A stretch of DNA of 64,000 nucleotides from Progne subis subis (Eukaryota > Chordata > Aves > Passeriformes > Hirundinidae). Location of the stretch: positions 1,296,322 through 1,360,321 of the forward strand of contig JAKJHU010000065.1 of assembly GCA_022316685.1 (NCBI GenBank). The letters run 5' to 3'. The notes below the pieces were generated by a model, which saw nothing but the letters and a program-made list of their open reading frames with translations, did not search any database and was not told the DNA's origin. Position numbers and translations under genes: made by a program. Of the stretch, positions 21,331 to 33,999 are shown piece after piece (the stretch's first letter is position 1; every line of letters starts with the position of its first letter).

Positions 21331-22859
21331 TGTAGTCCCGACAAGAGCACCTGCCCCGGCGCTGGGAGCCGGCCAGGGACACCATATGGAGGGGACCTGC
21401 CCCTCGCTGTGGCGGTGCCGTCTCGGCACGGGGCCAGGCTGGATGGGATGCAGCCCCTGGCACGGAGAGGAGCCCCCGAGCCGTGCGGGATGAGACCGTG
21501 GGAGCCCACCACCACTCCAGCCTGGGAGCGTAGCCACCAGGTACAGAGCCGGTGGGTGCGAGGTGGGTGGGAGCATCAGTTTGTTCGTGGCCGTGCCAGC
21601 CCCAGCTGCTGCTCCATGGCCTGAGACGCTGCAGGGAGCCACAGCGGAGCTCGGCCTTGAGGAAGAACCTTGCCTCTCCTTGGAGCTTTGCAGCAGAGCG
21701 GGGAGTGACAGGACAGCAAGACGGATGAGAAATGGGGTCCCGCGGCATCTGGGGAGAGGAAGGAGCGCAGGGCATTTGGGGCTCTGCCCCATCAATCCCG
21801 CCCTAGCAGCAATCTCGTTTAAGGCTTTTCTTTGCTCCCAGCTGAAAAAAATTATAATAAAAAAATAAATAAAGGCCAAGGTAATCTGCCTGCCTGTCCC
21901 TCTTTGTCTTGGGGATAATAGCAGCCAGCGAAGTGTGGAGCCCCCCAGGGCTTTGCAGATTAGAGCATTCAGATATGTCTACAGTGAGTGTCTGGACAAA
22001 AAGAAGAGGTGGTGGAGCAGAGCAGGATGAAGGGGACCTCACAAGGTCACCCACTCCCTGCCTGCCTAACTGCATCTCCCCTCTCCTTCCCCTGCCACTG
22101 GCCGGGTGGGTGATGGGACAGTGGCAGAGTGCTCCTCTGGGCCACCCAGCATCAAAGGCTGACCTCACTGAGGGCAGAGTTATGGCTATATCACAGCAGA
22201 TTTTTAGTTTTATAATTTACACTTTGATTATTCCGATAATTACACATCTGAACTGGGGAGGGGAGGAAATGGAGACAAAACCATGTAACCTGCCACAGAA
22301 ATCACAACAGTGTGAGCTGCTGCTCCTGTACTCACAATGACTTCTCTGCAAGCCACCTACAGACCGAAAATGACTGGCTGGAGACATGGGAATCGCTGTA
22401 CAGGCCTGAGCTGCAGCTGGCTTTTCGATAACTCAAAGGGTCAAGACACCAGAGAGAAAAACCCCAAACCGGTTCCCCTATTTCTCATGAGTTTTGTCTG
22501 GCAGAAGGCGTCCCAGCCCCGGCAACGAATGTCCTCTCAGGAATGTCTCATGTCTTAAAGCACACACAAAAAAAGGGGGAGGTGGGAGGGAACCCTGCGC
22601 CCGGCCTTCTTTCCCTGTGGCCGAGTTCAAACGGCTTCGAGAGGGCAGGCAGGGGCAAGCAGGGGCTCGCAGCGGTTGTGCTGGGGCTCAGCAGCGCAGA
22701 GGCAGGCGGAGGGCAGAGCAGAGCGAGACGCCATCCTTCTTTCCTTCCCCCTCCCCGACTCTCCGTTCCCGCTGTGGATGTCCACGCCAGCCCCAGGATG
22801 CGGCCAGGCTCCGGCTCCTGATGGTCCCCTGCTCACCCTCCCTCCTTCCCGTCACGACA

Positions 22860-23000
22860 CACGTCATTCCTGCAAACGCAGCCCACGGAGCCGGCGCGGC
22901 CGGACCGAGCCCGGGAGCCGGAGGGGCCCGGCCAGCGCTCCCCACGGGGCTCGGCGCCCTCGCCGCGCTCCCGCTCCGCCCGGGTTGGTTTAGCTGATCA
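22860..23000. promoter_or_regulatory. Short CpG-rich segment
   Basis: It has high CpG density (GGAGCCGGCGCGGCCGGACC and surroundings). It forms part of a chain of CpG-rich patches running towards the main island near 25 kb. Confidence 0.3.
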
Positions 23001-23469
23001 AAATCATCGGGTGCCCAAAGCCACACCGGCATCCTGGAAAAACAGCTTCCTGGGGACAAGGAAGCGGGTGTTTTGTGGACCCTCATGTGTGCGTACCCCC
23101 CGAAACACCCCGTGTGCCTTCTGTGTACTGCCCGCCCCGAGCATCACCTCTTCCCTGCCTTTGAGAGCCAGCCTAGAGATGAAAGGAACCAGACAGAGCA
23201 GAGGGCAGACAGAGACGCCAGACAATAAATCCATGGCTAAACCCGTGGTCCTGGAGAGCCCAACTCTGGGCTCAACGGACCCCGTGGCTGCTCTGTCCCT
23301 TGGGGGTGCCCACACCTTCCCCTGGGCACCCCATCCCCTGGGCGTAGCACCCACGCCGGCTGCCGCCCGGGGTGATCCACGGCATCCCGCTGAAATTTTA
23401 GCTCCGGCCTCCGAAGCAGATGGAGATAAGGACAAAATTACTCCCTCGCTTATAAACAAGGGGCCAGAT

Positions 23470-23720
23470 TCTGCCGCCGGCATCCGGCAGGCGATACCCG
23501 AGCCAGCGAGGCCGGACCCGGCCACAGAGCGGCTCCGCGCGGGGATCGCAGCCGGGATCCGGCAGCCTGCCCGCGGGGCGGGGAGCGGGGAGCACGGAGC
23601 GATCTTGGCTTCTCCGTTTACCTGGGGCTGGTGTGAAGCCCAGCAGCGCAGGAGGAGCCGCGCAGAGCAAAGGCGGCTCGGGGAAATGGGATCCCCGCCT
23701 GGGGACGGCATCAAAGACGC
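23470..23720. promoter_or_regulatory. Short CpG-rich segment
   Basis: CpG-dense sequence follows an AT-poor start (GCCGCCGGCATCCGGCAGGC). The long frames across it on both strands look GC-driven. Confidence 0.3.
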
Positions 23721-24228
23721 ATGCAAAAGGGAAAATAAAAGACCAACTCCCCCTCCCCCGTCCCTCATCCCCGTCCCCGCTCCAAACAAAGGCAAACCTG
23801 GGCATAGCAGCGCACACCTGAAACACAAGCCCCTGAGACCCCAAGCCCCCTGAGACCCCGGGCCAGGCTGAGGGCTCCCCAGCCCCGCGGGACCGCCGGG
23901 GACCTGCACCACACACAGACCTGAGTGACAGAGATGCCCAAACCGAGACACGGGGCCCGTGATCAAAATCACGCCGGGAGAAAAACCCGCCCTGGGGAAA
24001 GCAGCTCCGTGGAGGTACCTGTGTCAGACCGCCAGTGGCCCCCAGCCGCCGGCCATCCCAACACCGCCCTGCCTCGGAGGTGACAGGTATTTATTGGGGC
24101 GAGTGGCTGTCCCCCCGCGCTGGGGACCGCGGCTGGGGGGCGGCAGGGGCTGCCATTGGCTCCCGCGCCACCCAGGCAGCATCGCTCTCCAGGGGCTCGC
24201 TCTGCGAGGGCCAACTTTACAAGGGAAG

Positions 24229-24231
<3 letters not shown>

Positions 24232-24260
<29 letters not shown>
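24232..24260 (+). repeat. Homopolymer of 29 T
   Basis: An uninterrupted T29 run is followed directly by CAGCTGAG. It resembles a retroposon A-tail in reverse or an overextended pyrimidine tract. Length in such runs is unreliable in assemblies. Confidence 0.9.
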
Positions 24261-24322
24261 CAGCTGAGACAAAGACGAAGGCTGGAGCGAGAGAGAGCAC
24301 GGATGAGAAAACAGGAGAGGGC

Positions 24323-24351
24323 GGGGGGGGGGGGGGGGGGGGGGGGGGGGG
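24323..24351 (+). repeat. Homopolymer of 29 G
   Basis: An uninterrupted G29 run lies 62 bases after the T29 run. Runs of G this long are rare, can form G-quadruplexes, and often mark sequencing or assembly trouble. Confidence 0.9.
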
Positions 24352-24479
24352 AGAGTGGGCTGGGAAAAAAAAGTCCACACAAACCCACGGATCTTGAAAC
24401 AAGAGGGAAGGATAAAAAAGAAACCAGAGGCTGCAGAGGTAGACGCGGAGATGGGAGGATAAAAAATTGCAGAGGGAAG

Positions 24480-25520
24480 AGGCGGCAGCCAGGAACGGAG
24501 CAGCGAGCTCAGCCGTGTCACATGTATCACATCCCCGGAGAGGCACCGGCCACCCCGACAGCCCGCCGAGGCCACCCGGGACGATACAGTGAACCTACAG
24601 GGAGTCAGTCTCTCGCGGGCCGGGGCTCTGCGGAGAGGGGAGACGAGGGCTCGGCCCCCCCAGGACACGACTCCTGCCTCCCAGGGTGCTCCCCGCTCGA
24701 GTGGGCTCCCCCCCCGGACTCCCTCGGTCCCACCAAGGTGGCCAGAGCAGCGATCACTGCGTAAACTGGGGGTCGCAGCGAGCGGCCGAGGGGTCTCCCC
24801 GAGGTGTCTCTCCCCCGGATCCATCGGCCGCCGGGCAGCCGGCGCCCGACCCACGCCCACGCCAGCCCCGGCACCCGCCGGCCTCGCTCTCCCTGGGCAC
24901 CCGAGAAGCCCCCATCACCCCGAGCGGTCCACAGGACCAGCGATCCTCCACCCCGGAGCCTTTCCGCCCCGGCCGGCTTAGGCGGCCGCCTCCCTCCCGG
25001 CAGGATCTAACCCCAGCTCCGGCCCAGGGCCCCCGGCCAGCGGCAGCAGCGGGGACACCCCCGCGCCGGGCTCCGCCGCTCCCATCCCCGGGGCCGGTAC
25101 CGGCCGGGCAGGACTCGGCGCCGCTCCCCGCCGGTCCGGCCCATCCGAGGCTGCCGCACCTGCTCCTCCGCCCGCTCCTGCCCCGCACCGAGCTCCCCCT
25201 GGATCGGCCGCGCTGCCGCTGCCGCTGCCGGTGTCGGTCCTACCTGCGCGGCGCCGCCGTCCCCGTCTGCAGCCGCCGCCGACTCGCGCTGCCGCGGGGG
25301 CGGGCAGCGGGAAAGGGGGGGCGAGCGCCCCCTCCCCGCCCCCGGCCCTGCCCGGCACCGGCCCCCAGTCCGGCCGGGGCTCCCCGCCCCCTCCGCAGCC
25401 TCCCCTGCCTTACCCTCCCCCCCCGCCACCGCCCGACGTCCCCTCGGGACCCCCCCAGCCCCGAGGCCGCTCCGAGCGCAGGAGGAGCCCAGCCCGGGAT
25501 GGGGACACAGCCCGCGATGG
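24480..25520. promoter_or_regulatory. Strong CpG island, likely promoter
   Basis: This is about 1 kb of very high GC with CpG density near expectation (many GCGGCCGC-like words and GCCGCTGCCGCTGCCGGTGT). It is the best promoter candidate in the window apart from the one near 59 kb. On the - strand a donor-like CAG/GTAGGA occurs with the exon side at 25244, so a 5' UTR exon transcribed leftwards is possible. All six frames are open for long stretches because of GC content, so coding cannot be judged here. Confidence 0.5.
25244..25450 (-). other. Possible first non-coding exon on the - strand
   Basis: The minus strand reads GGCGCCGCGCAG/GTAGGACC, a fair donor within the CpG island. The 5' end is arbitrary. 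There is no reading frame or transcript support. Confidence 0.15.
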
Positions 25521-26300
25521 AGGTCACGGCCCATATGGGGGCCTGGAGGGAGAGGCACAGGGAGCCCGGGACAGGGATGCTCACCCTTGGAGACAAACCA
25601 AAACATCTCCGGCAGGATGGAGCATCATCGCCGTCCTCTTTCCCGTTCGCTTCCCTCTGAGCAGCGGCAGGGCCGGAGAAGAGGCTGTGACTGTCCCCAC
25701 ACACACGGCAATGGGGTGCTGCAGGTGCACGCCGCGCTGGTGATGCAGCTCTGGGCCCTGAGGTGCACTCGGGTCCCGCAAACCACACACACATGAGCAC
25801 CCCTCTGTGCCCCCAGCTCTGCCACCTCTGCCAAATGCTCCCAGGCAAAGTGGCTGTCACCCACCATCCTGGGTGACGCCAACTCAAAGGGGACGTTGGG
25901 GTTGGTGTTACCATCCACATTACACACGGCCTCCTTGAATGCCTCACAGCTGATTTGGCTCCCTCTTCATCTCTGAGGGCTGGCGCCAAGGCGGCAGAGA
26001 AATACGAGGGGAAAGCATAGATGGCACCCGGGCTTGGTCCCGTTCATGCCCTGCTCACTCCCAGCCCCGCAGTGCTGCTGGATGGAGCGTGGCACAGATG
26101 CCATGCTCCGAGCCATGGTGGCAGAGGTGGCCTTGGGGCTTGGCCCGGGAAAGGAGGGGATGGGAGCGTGTGGGAGCGGTGTCCTGCCAGTACCAACTCC
26201 CAGGGACAGCTTCAGGCTCCACCGTAGCACCCTGGATTCACCCAAGCTCCCGTGCCCTTCATGCCCCCTGTCCCAGCCCATGCTGTTCCTCTAGCATCGA
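25521..26300. other. Intergenic, no gene recognised
   Basis: Only short frames are present, and no repeat was recognised. Confidence 0.35.
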
Positions 26301-26440
26301 TAAAGCCATTAATTAGTAGATTGGAGATCTGGCTCAGAAATGCCGCTTGGGAGCATGCTGAAGAGCTGCAATTGGGATCACAGCGATAAGCAGGTTCAAG
26401 GAGGCAGAAGATGAGTTAATGCCAGCGCCAGTGTTTAATA
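26300..26440. other. Possible conserved non-coding element
   Basis: Non-repetitive sequence with GCCATTAATTAGTAGATTGG and further AT-rich words (GCAATTGGGATCACAGCGAT, GTTTAATAGGGG) stands out from GC-rich neighbours. It looks like an enhancer-type element; not tested. Confidence 0.3.
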
Positions 26441-28084
26441 GGGGCAGTTCCTCCCCAGGCCAGTTCTGGAGCCCCGTGCACACCGAGCACAGACCCGCAA
26501 AGAAAAGCAGTGTGAGGGATGAGCCGGGTCTCCCGGGAGAGAAGCCGGAGCGGGGAGAGCGGAGCCGCGGCTGCCGCGCCTCACAGAGCCGCCTTTCATT
26601 ACAAAGGCCGGGAAGCGGCTCGGAGCTGCCAGCGGCACTGACACGATGCAAGAGGGGATTTTTCAGGCTGATGCAGCAACAAAGGCAGTTAAATCTAGCC
26701 AGGTAAGAGGCTTTCGAGGTTAGCTGGCTGTTCCCACAGCACAGGCTTTTTTTTTTTTTTTTTTTCCTCCCTCCTTTTTTTTCCTTTCCCTCTCTTCCCC
26801 CCCTCTTTTTCTAGGGGGAATTATTTTTGGTAATCCATGTGTTGCTGCTCCTTGGGCGCTGGAGCAGAAGTAAGCAGGTAAGCGGCACTTTTATCGCCAG
26901 CCCAGCTTCCCACCACGGCCGGGACTCCAGTGAGGGGCTCTGAGCCTCAAAGAAAAGCAGGCAAGGCTGGGCCAAGGCAGCTGAAGCGGCGCTAAGCTCA
27001 CAGCAGCTGGGAATTCCTTCTTTTTTTTTCTGCTGAAATGATGGCAGTGGGAAGCTACCTGGAGAGGAGCAGGTTCCACAACAAGTGCCCGCTGCACTGC
27101 TGGAGGCTGTGTGCGCTAAGGCATCGCTGGGTGGTTTGGGGTGCTGGCACCCAGCTGGAGCCACTCGCTGCCTGGCTCTCCTGGCAGGGCAGAGGGGTGC
27201 TGGGCATGGGAAAGCCACCCATGACACCCACATCCATCACCCTGCAAGGAGCCCAGCACCCTTGTGTAGGGAGAGGGAGCTGCTGCGGTCCTAGGGTAGG
27301 AGGATGCTCCCATCACTGGCTCTGCAGGGAGTCCAGGTGGTTCAGGCATCTCAGTGGGACATTGTGGAGACAGACCAGGATGAAGCCCAGACTCTGGAGC
27401 CTGTTGGAGGCCAGGAGGGTGTTTCTGAAGGGATTTGTGTTTCTGGAGACCCGCATGCCAGCCACAGTGCTCCCTAGGGAAACACCCTGGCTGCCCCAGG
27501 CAGCTGCCTTCCCAGCAGTCCTGCCGGGTGGAGGATGCTCCAGTGGCCTGTGACTCAACACCTCCTCCCAGCACTTCACATCAGGAGGTGGGAGTGACAC
27601 GACCCCAGGGGCTGCAATGATCCGTGCCAGCAGAGGCAGCGCCGGCTTCGGGGAGCTGCGCTGCCATGCAGGGACCAGGGCCCCTTGCCATCCCAGGCTG
27701 GCAGCCGTGACGGGGTGGCCACAACTCATCTCCCTGATGGAGCTTGTCATCTCATCCTCCTGGTGGCAGCTCCTCAGACATCACCCTGCCGAGCTCAGAA
27801 GAACCCGTTTAGATCCAGCTGGTGCGATGATGTTGTTGCTCCATTCCCTCAGGATGCCTTTGCATCACCCTGGGCCGTGTGCCACGATGCTGCCGTGCAG
27901 CCGGCTGCTTCCTGCACCTTGTGCCCACACCGTGCTCTGGTTAAAGGTGCAACCACCACCACTAAGGTGCCCAGCACCCTGCCCAGATGCCTGAACCTTG
28001 CCTTAGTGTGGGGTGAAGGCAGTTGAAAATCCCTCTTCCTCCCCATCCTCCTCCTCTTCTCCCTGCCCAGCCTGCATCCACCGC
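26441..28084. other. Intergenic, no gene recognised
   Basis: A T-rich tract lies at 26749-26765 followed by mixed pyrimidines to about 26812. The remaining frames are short and unconvincing. Confidence 0.35.
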
Positions 28085-28345
28085 TGCAACAAGATTGAAC
28101 CGATTGCACCATTATTTGTTTCATATTTAATAAGGGTTTGAGGAGCAGATCTCCCAGCAAGCCCCTGCTATCAATCAAACCCGCCCAGAGTCCCCCTTCG
28201 CGTCCGCCTTTCCAAGAAGAGAGAAAACAAAATTGGTCTAATTTATTATTCATTTGTTCATTAGGTCTGTATTAACCAGATATATTATAAAGGAAAACAG
28301 GATTGCGCCTTTTGATCAGCAAACGCTCTGCTCATGAATATCCAT
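28085..28345. other. Possible conserved non-coding element, motif-dense
   Basis: About 260 bp of low-repeat, AT-rich DNA contain CTATCAATCAAAC (PBX/MEIS-type core), GTCTAATTTATTATTCATTT, GTTCATTAGG, GTATTAACCAG and CTCATGAATATCCATGAGG, the last a near-palindrome. Boundaries to GC-rich DNA are sharp on both sides. This is the strongest enhancer-like block in the window by eye. Confidence 0.35.
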
Positions 28346-29139
28346 GAGGCTCCCCGCTACCCCAGCACCTCTCCCATGTGTGGAGCGAGCTGCTGGAGGG
28401 ATGTCAGTGGTGGGTGCTGGCACCGGGCTGGGTCCTGGCACACCACAGGGCTGGGAAGCTGCTCTCAGCCCTCTCTGCTTGCAGAGCCTCGGCGATCAGC
28501 TGTGCCATCCCATGGCGCTCCGGGGCTCGGGCCACCCACGGGTGCCCACAGCTGGGAGGGAGAGGCCAAGCCCTGGAGGGTGCAGGAGGCTGTGGGGCCG
28601 TGCCGGGGGGCACTGGGGTGATGGGCTCCCCTCCCTTCCTGCCTGGGGCTGAGCAGGAAGCCGAGCAGGTGGTGTTTCCGCGGCGTGAAAAAGCAGCATA
28701 TGTCCCCGGATCCCTGGCGCGTGGTGGCGGCGCCGATGCCCGCGACTCCCCCGATGCCGTGGGGAGGCACAGAGGGACCCCGAGGTGCCGGTGATGCCCT
28801 GCAGGGCCAGCACAGGGCTGGAGCAGCATGGATCCCTGCTCCCTGGGGCATCCTCCGTAAACCCCTTGGTCCATCCCAGGGAGGATGGGCCAGGGCAGGA
28901 TCGGAACCCCGGGATGTTGTAGGGACTGGCTGGCACCTGGTCGTCAGCTCGTGGTGACATTCACCCAGAGCCAACAGCATCTCGGGCAGAGTGTGGAGAG
29001 CCTTGTCCCAGCCCAGCAGGATGGTGGATCCCAGCCCTGCCCAGGAGCCGTTGCACCCTGCAGCAGCTGTGGGCATACACAGAGAAATCCCACATCCACA
29101 TGGATGTCCACGCACCCATGCAGTCCAGCCAGACCTCAA
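28346..29139. other. GC-rich intergenic DNA, no gene recognised
   Basis: Overlapping frames occur on both strands without protein likeness. Confidence 0.35.
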
Positions 29140-29560
29140 AATAGGTTGGTTTAAAAAATGCATTGCTTTGAAGTTATGTAAATGAAAGGCAGCGGCAAAC
29201 AGAGCATGCTGGCAAAAGGGTTTCCAATTTTTTTTTTTTTTCCTCCTCGCCAGCTTCCTCCGGTTAAAATTGGGTTGCAATTCATTAATAAAGGAACAGT
29301 TGTACTGAATAAGCTCCCGTGCTTAAATCAGGACAGAGAAGCGTAATTAACCCAGCTCCAGTCTGATGTGATGGAAGAGGAAAATGCTCTTCTGTTTTGG
29401 TCCCTTCTCTTAAAAGCCCGCTGCGTTCTCCCGGCCTCTTGGGAATGGAACTGAGCTTCTTATTTAAAAATGAAGCTCGCAGCCTGACAGAGCGGGTTAA
29501 TGTATATATATATAAAAGCTGTCATGATGATATTTTATTCATACCCCTCTTCCCCTTCCC
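29140..29560. other. AT-rich block, possible conserved non-coding element
   Basis: It contains TTCATTAATAAAGGAACAGT, GCGTAATTAACCCAGC and a short TA repeat at 29503-29516. A T run lies at 29228-29241. The block differs clearly from the GC-rich flanks. Confidence 0.25.
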
Positions 29561-32500
29561 TTTGCTTGGAAAATCCAGGAGCAGCCAGCAGGCAGTGTGG
29601 AGAGAGAGAAAGCAAGAATCCCCTTTTAAAAGTAAATTACAGATGCAAGTCACATTAGTCGAAGCCCCACGAGGCGGCAGATTCCTGAGTGCCAGGGCCG
29701 GCCCCGGCGGCTTGGCCAGCCCAGACCTGGCACAGCAGCTCCCCACCCCGAACACCACCCGTGAGGGAGCAGGAGGGGACGGGCGGGGAGCGCACACCGC
29801 CGATTTGTGCAAGGTGAAAATGGTCCTCGCCCCTCTAAACGGAGCTACCGCCTAAATTATAGCCTAATTAAGGGCCACAAAGGGCTCCCGCCGGCAGGTC
29901 CTAGAGGTGGGATTCAGCCGGTTGTCCTGGGCTCAAGGTGAGGGGCTTCCTTCTCCACCGTTATTTCTGGGGCTGAATTTCCACCTTTCCCCACAGCAGT
30001 CTGTCTGGATGAGCCAGACGCTGTCCGGCCGCCGTCGAACCGGCACGTGGCTCTGCATGTTGATGGAGCATCCCTGCGGCTCGGCTCTGCCTGGCCACGC
30101 TCCCCCCTTCCTCCGCTGCCGCTGCCTCACCTGCTGTAGAAACTGCTGGCTGGTTGCGCGGGAAGGCAAACTGTATTTTGGGTGGGGGGGTCTTCGGCTG
30201 GAGAAGAGCTGCCCACAACAGAGGGTGTCGGATTCGCCGCGCAGGGCAGGGAGTCTGGGGAGGCAGAGCAGGACAGAGCGGTCTGTTGAAACTGGGAGTG
30301 CTGCAGGACTGGCTTGGTGTGAGAGACAGACGCTGAATTCCACACGGGACCAGCCGCAGAGCCTCTCCTCTGCCCCTGCTGAAGGTGCACCGTGACACAC
30401 CTGTCACTGTGGTGAGGGGAACGCCCGGAGGGACGCAGCCATCCAGCACCAGTGGAGTGGGAGCAGCCCTGAGATGGGGACACGCAGAAGGAGCCCTGCA
30501 ATGGGGAGGTGTAACAGTACCCCTGTGCCACAGGGCTGCCCGATTACCACCGAGTGTGGAGCTGGACAGGGGTGGCATTGCTCCAGGGCACCACTTCCCC
30601 CACTCCCTAGGGACCTTCTCCATGTTTCTTCTGCTTCACTCCTAGAGCCTGCCCATGTCTACGCCTTGTAGCTCCACCCCAGGGGATTTTGAGGCTTTAA
30701 TAGTTTTATTAAAACTAGCAGGTTGGTTCCCAGAGCGCAGGGATGCTGCACCCTGCCGTGACGCACCCCATGAGCGACTGGGATGGCACCGTTGGGTGCT
30801 GGCATGGAAGGAACAGGGTTCGTCCTGCCCTGCCACACACCAGCATGCCTGGAAATCCTTGGAGGGGCAAAATGAATCCCTGGGGCTGAAGGAGATGGGG
30901 GTGATGCCAGACAGCCCTTTTGTAGCAGAGATGTTTCTGGTGAGGAGGAAAAAAAAAAAGAAAAATCAGTGTTTGTTTCTTTCTGAGAAGATTGCTCTCT
31001 GTGCGCTCCTTGTATTTAGTTATTATTAAAGGGTTGTTTTGCTGTCAGTGAAAGCCTGCAATTACGAGCTCTCTCTTTTTTTCCTGGCTGTCACCATTCC
31101 CCACGAAAGCATTGCCCACAATTTCAGCATTTCTGCATTTCAATGTAAAGGAAAAGAAATTGAGATTTGGGCTGACACTTCCCATGTGCACACGGCTGAT
31201 TTCAAACTCCTCTGATTGTCCCCCTGCCAAAAACCAGAATTTTGGGGGCTCAGACCAGAGCAGAATGTAGCTGCACACTAGCAGAGGCTCTTTGGTCTTT
31301 ACCCCATTGCTTGTTCAACCCACATCCAGGCAAGAAGCTCACAGGAATCCCACCAGTGCCAATGCCGTGGTCATACACACATAAGTGTGCCGTGCAGAAA
31401 AAAAATACACTATTTTCACTGAAGATGCTTATAAATTTCCCTTGGTCAAATAATTCATGGCTGATGACTGGAAACTTGGTGCCCTGTATCTGTCTGTGCC
31501 AGCTCTGCATTGTACTGCCACGCCAGAAATCCTTTCCCTGACCCCATGGAACATCCCCAGCCAGAACCAGCATCCATGGGGAGCCAGGGATGCAGCAGAT
31601 GGGGCAGACTTGTCTCTGCTGGACTCCAAATCCTCAATATTCCTAGAGGAATTCCCCCAAAGTTCATGGGGACACTTCTCCTCTCTCCAAACCCTCCTCC
31701 CTGGCTCTATCACCACTAATCTAATGTGGCTAATTTTAAACGAAGCTGCCCTCCCTTGACATGCATCTCCCCGTGGCATTGAAATTAAATGTAGGCTGTA
31801 ATTTGGCATTTGAGAAGCGAAAGGGATGGTGGCCCTAAGGGAAAAGATAACAGCTTGGCTGTTTGTGTTAAATAGCTGTCTGCGAGCTTCAAACTGCAGC
31901 CAGGGATTCAGCTCACTGCGGGCAGGCTGCCAGCCCCCGGCCTCCTTTTTGGCTACAGCTCCTTCACAGCAGGAAGCTCAGAGGGGGGATCTCAGCCCCG
32001 ACCCCCCCACTGCAAGTCCCAGGGCATCTGCTTGTTCCCCACCCTCCGTGGCTTCTGCTCCGTGGCTCCCTGCTCCAGCTCCAGGGCCCACGGCCACCAG
32101 GAGAGCACCAGGGATGGATCGGCCACGGGGAAGGGGAAGTGCAATCCCTTGGGGCACGCTGACCCTGGCATGGGGCAGCACAGTCTGGCAGGGGCACCCC
32201 AATTCCACGCTGCACCTTGCCAGGTGGAGGCAGCCCATCAGGGACGTCCCTGCCGAGCGCTGCACCCGTGTGGAATTGCAGCTGGAGATGCTGGGATTTG
32301 GCCTCAGCATGGCACAGAGGTCATCCAGATTGGCTCCAGACCCCAGCTCTGCCAGCAGGGGAAAGCTGCCTGCCACCTGAGGACTTTGCTTTAAATAAAA
32401 GTTTGCTTCACTCAAATCCAACGTTTCTCTTGGCCTGAAACAAAAATTAATTTTAATTTCAAGCTCGCTTTTTTTTTTTTTTTTATACATTTTAATGGAT

Positions 32501-33990
32501 GCTGTTAATAAAAGGGAGACTTTGAGATAGCAATTTCGAGCAGCAGAACATGCCTGTTTTGGGGGCAGTTTGTTTTAAACTGGAAAAATTTGCCAAGGCA
32601 GTGGGAATTTGCCTGGGCTCCTAGGTTCCTCCCAGTCACCTGTGCAGGGGACACTGGGGCAGGCAGGGGATGGAGGACGCAGATGTCCCCGTGGCTGGGG
32701 CCAGCTGCAGCCCAGGGATGGGGCTCCCCGATGGATGCGTTACCCGGCGCACCCCGCAGCCCTTCTCCTCCCCAGCCCACCCACCTCCATCCCTGCGCCC
32801 TCCCCCTCGCCCGCACCCAGTTAACCATTTCCCAGGAGCCGCTCATCCCTCCCAGCCCTTTGTACCGCTTGTCTCCATCCTCCCCTTTGTTTAGCATTTT
32901 AATTATTTTAATTACCTTGTTTGCCAGCTTATCGCGGCGCTCAAACCCATCTGTGTGCGCGCGAGCAGACACAGACTTTTATCTGCAGCCCGCCGTCAGC
33001 CCCATTAGCATTTTTTACTCCGGCTTTGGAGGAGGAAAGGAGAAATTAGCATTTCTGCCTGGGCCGGTGGGGCTGGCACGGCCGCTCCTCGCCTCGCAGG
33101 GTCACTTCATTCTTCCCAGAAGAATGGCGCTAATTTATCTCTCCCCCCTCCTTGTATCCATTTCAAATGAGAGATTAATATAATGACGAACGTAAAGCCC
33201 GAGCGGGGGCGATGCCTGAGCCCTGCCGTGGGGTTTTCCCTCTCCAGGGAGGCAGGCAGTGGTGACCAGGTGAGGTGGATGCTGTCCCCAGGGAGCACCC
33301 TTGGGTCGCCAGGAGCAAGGTGTCTTCAGGGGAAAAGCTTCTCCCTGTTGAATTTGGGTGCTAAAATGCTGCTTGGTGGTGGAGCACGGGGGCCAAAGGC
33401 AGGGATGCTGGAGCCAGCTGTGAGCAGGAGAGGATGGGGACACGGCTGGGGGCTTCAGTCTGTGGTTAAAACAGCAGTGCTGCTGCGGTGGCAGGTGCTT
33501 TCCAGGTGGGCTGCGTGGCTGGAGCCCCCCACTCTCCTTTAGGGACAAATCTCACTGCTGGAAGCCCTCTCCCGGCATCCTCCCAAGTGCTACTTAAACG
33601 CCTCTCCCAAAGAGGCCCGACCACCAATAAATCTGCATCAGCTCACCTTCAAATGCACTTCAGTGCCCTATTTTCTCTGCACAACAACAAATTAACAGCC
33701 CCAGTTTGGGGAATGACTGCCAGTGCCCCGGCAGGGCTCCCCTGGGTGACCCAAGACCCCTTTTTACTGCAGGAAAGCGTTGCCATAATCCTGCTGTGAG
33801 CTGCACCTGGAGCCCTGCCCGTGGGGAGGGGGTGTAGTGAGGGCAAGGCTGGGAGAGCAGCGGTCCCCTACGGAAAGCTGGCTTGCCACAGGTGTTCATG
33901 GATGCCCAGCTGTGCCATGGTGTGAGCAGGGTGGAAAACATCCCACAGAGTTGGGCTGGGCAGCCAGGAAGCTCCACCTCAGGCAGGACA
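29561..33990. other. Intergenic, no gene recognised
   Basis: The AT-rich patches at about 31720-31870 and 32880-33190 contain TTAATTATTTTAATTACC-type words and could be regulatory. A T run is at 32470-32484. No coding frame is credible. Confidence 0.35.
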
Positions 33991-33999
33991 TCTGTAGGG

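Noticed and set aside
20912..21879. Overlapping 287- and 261-codon frames on the - strand
   Set aside because: They are GC-driven openings with no splice structure or recognisable domain; two frames of the same strand are open over the same DNA.
23004..23972. 322-codon frame on the - strand
   Set aside because: It is an overlapping GC-rich opening with a 280-codon frame on the other strand. Nothing in it looks like a protein domain.
24024..25989. Several long open frames on both strands across the CpG island (up to 324 codons)
   Set aside because: They are open because stop codons are rare at very high GC. Translations are Pro/Gly/Ala/Arg-rich, overlap in all frames and match no protein.
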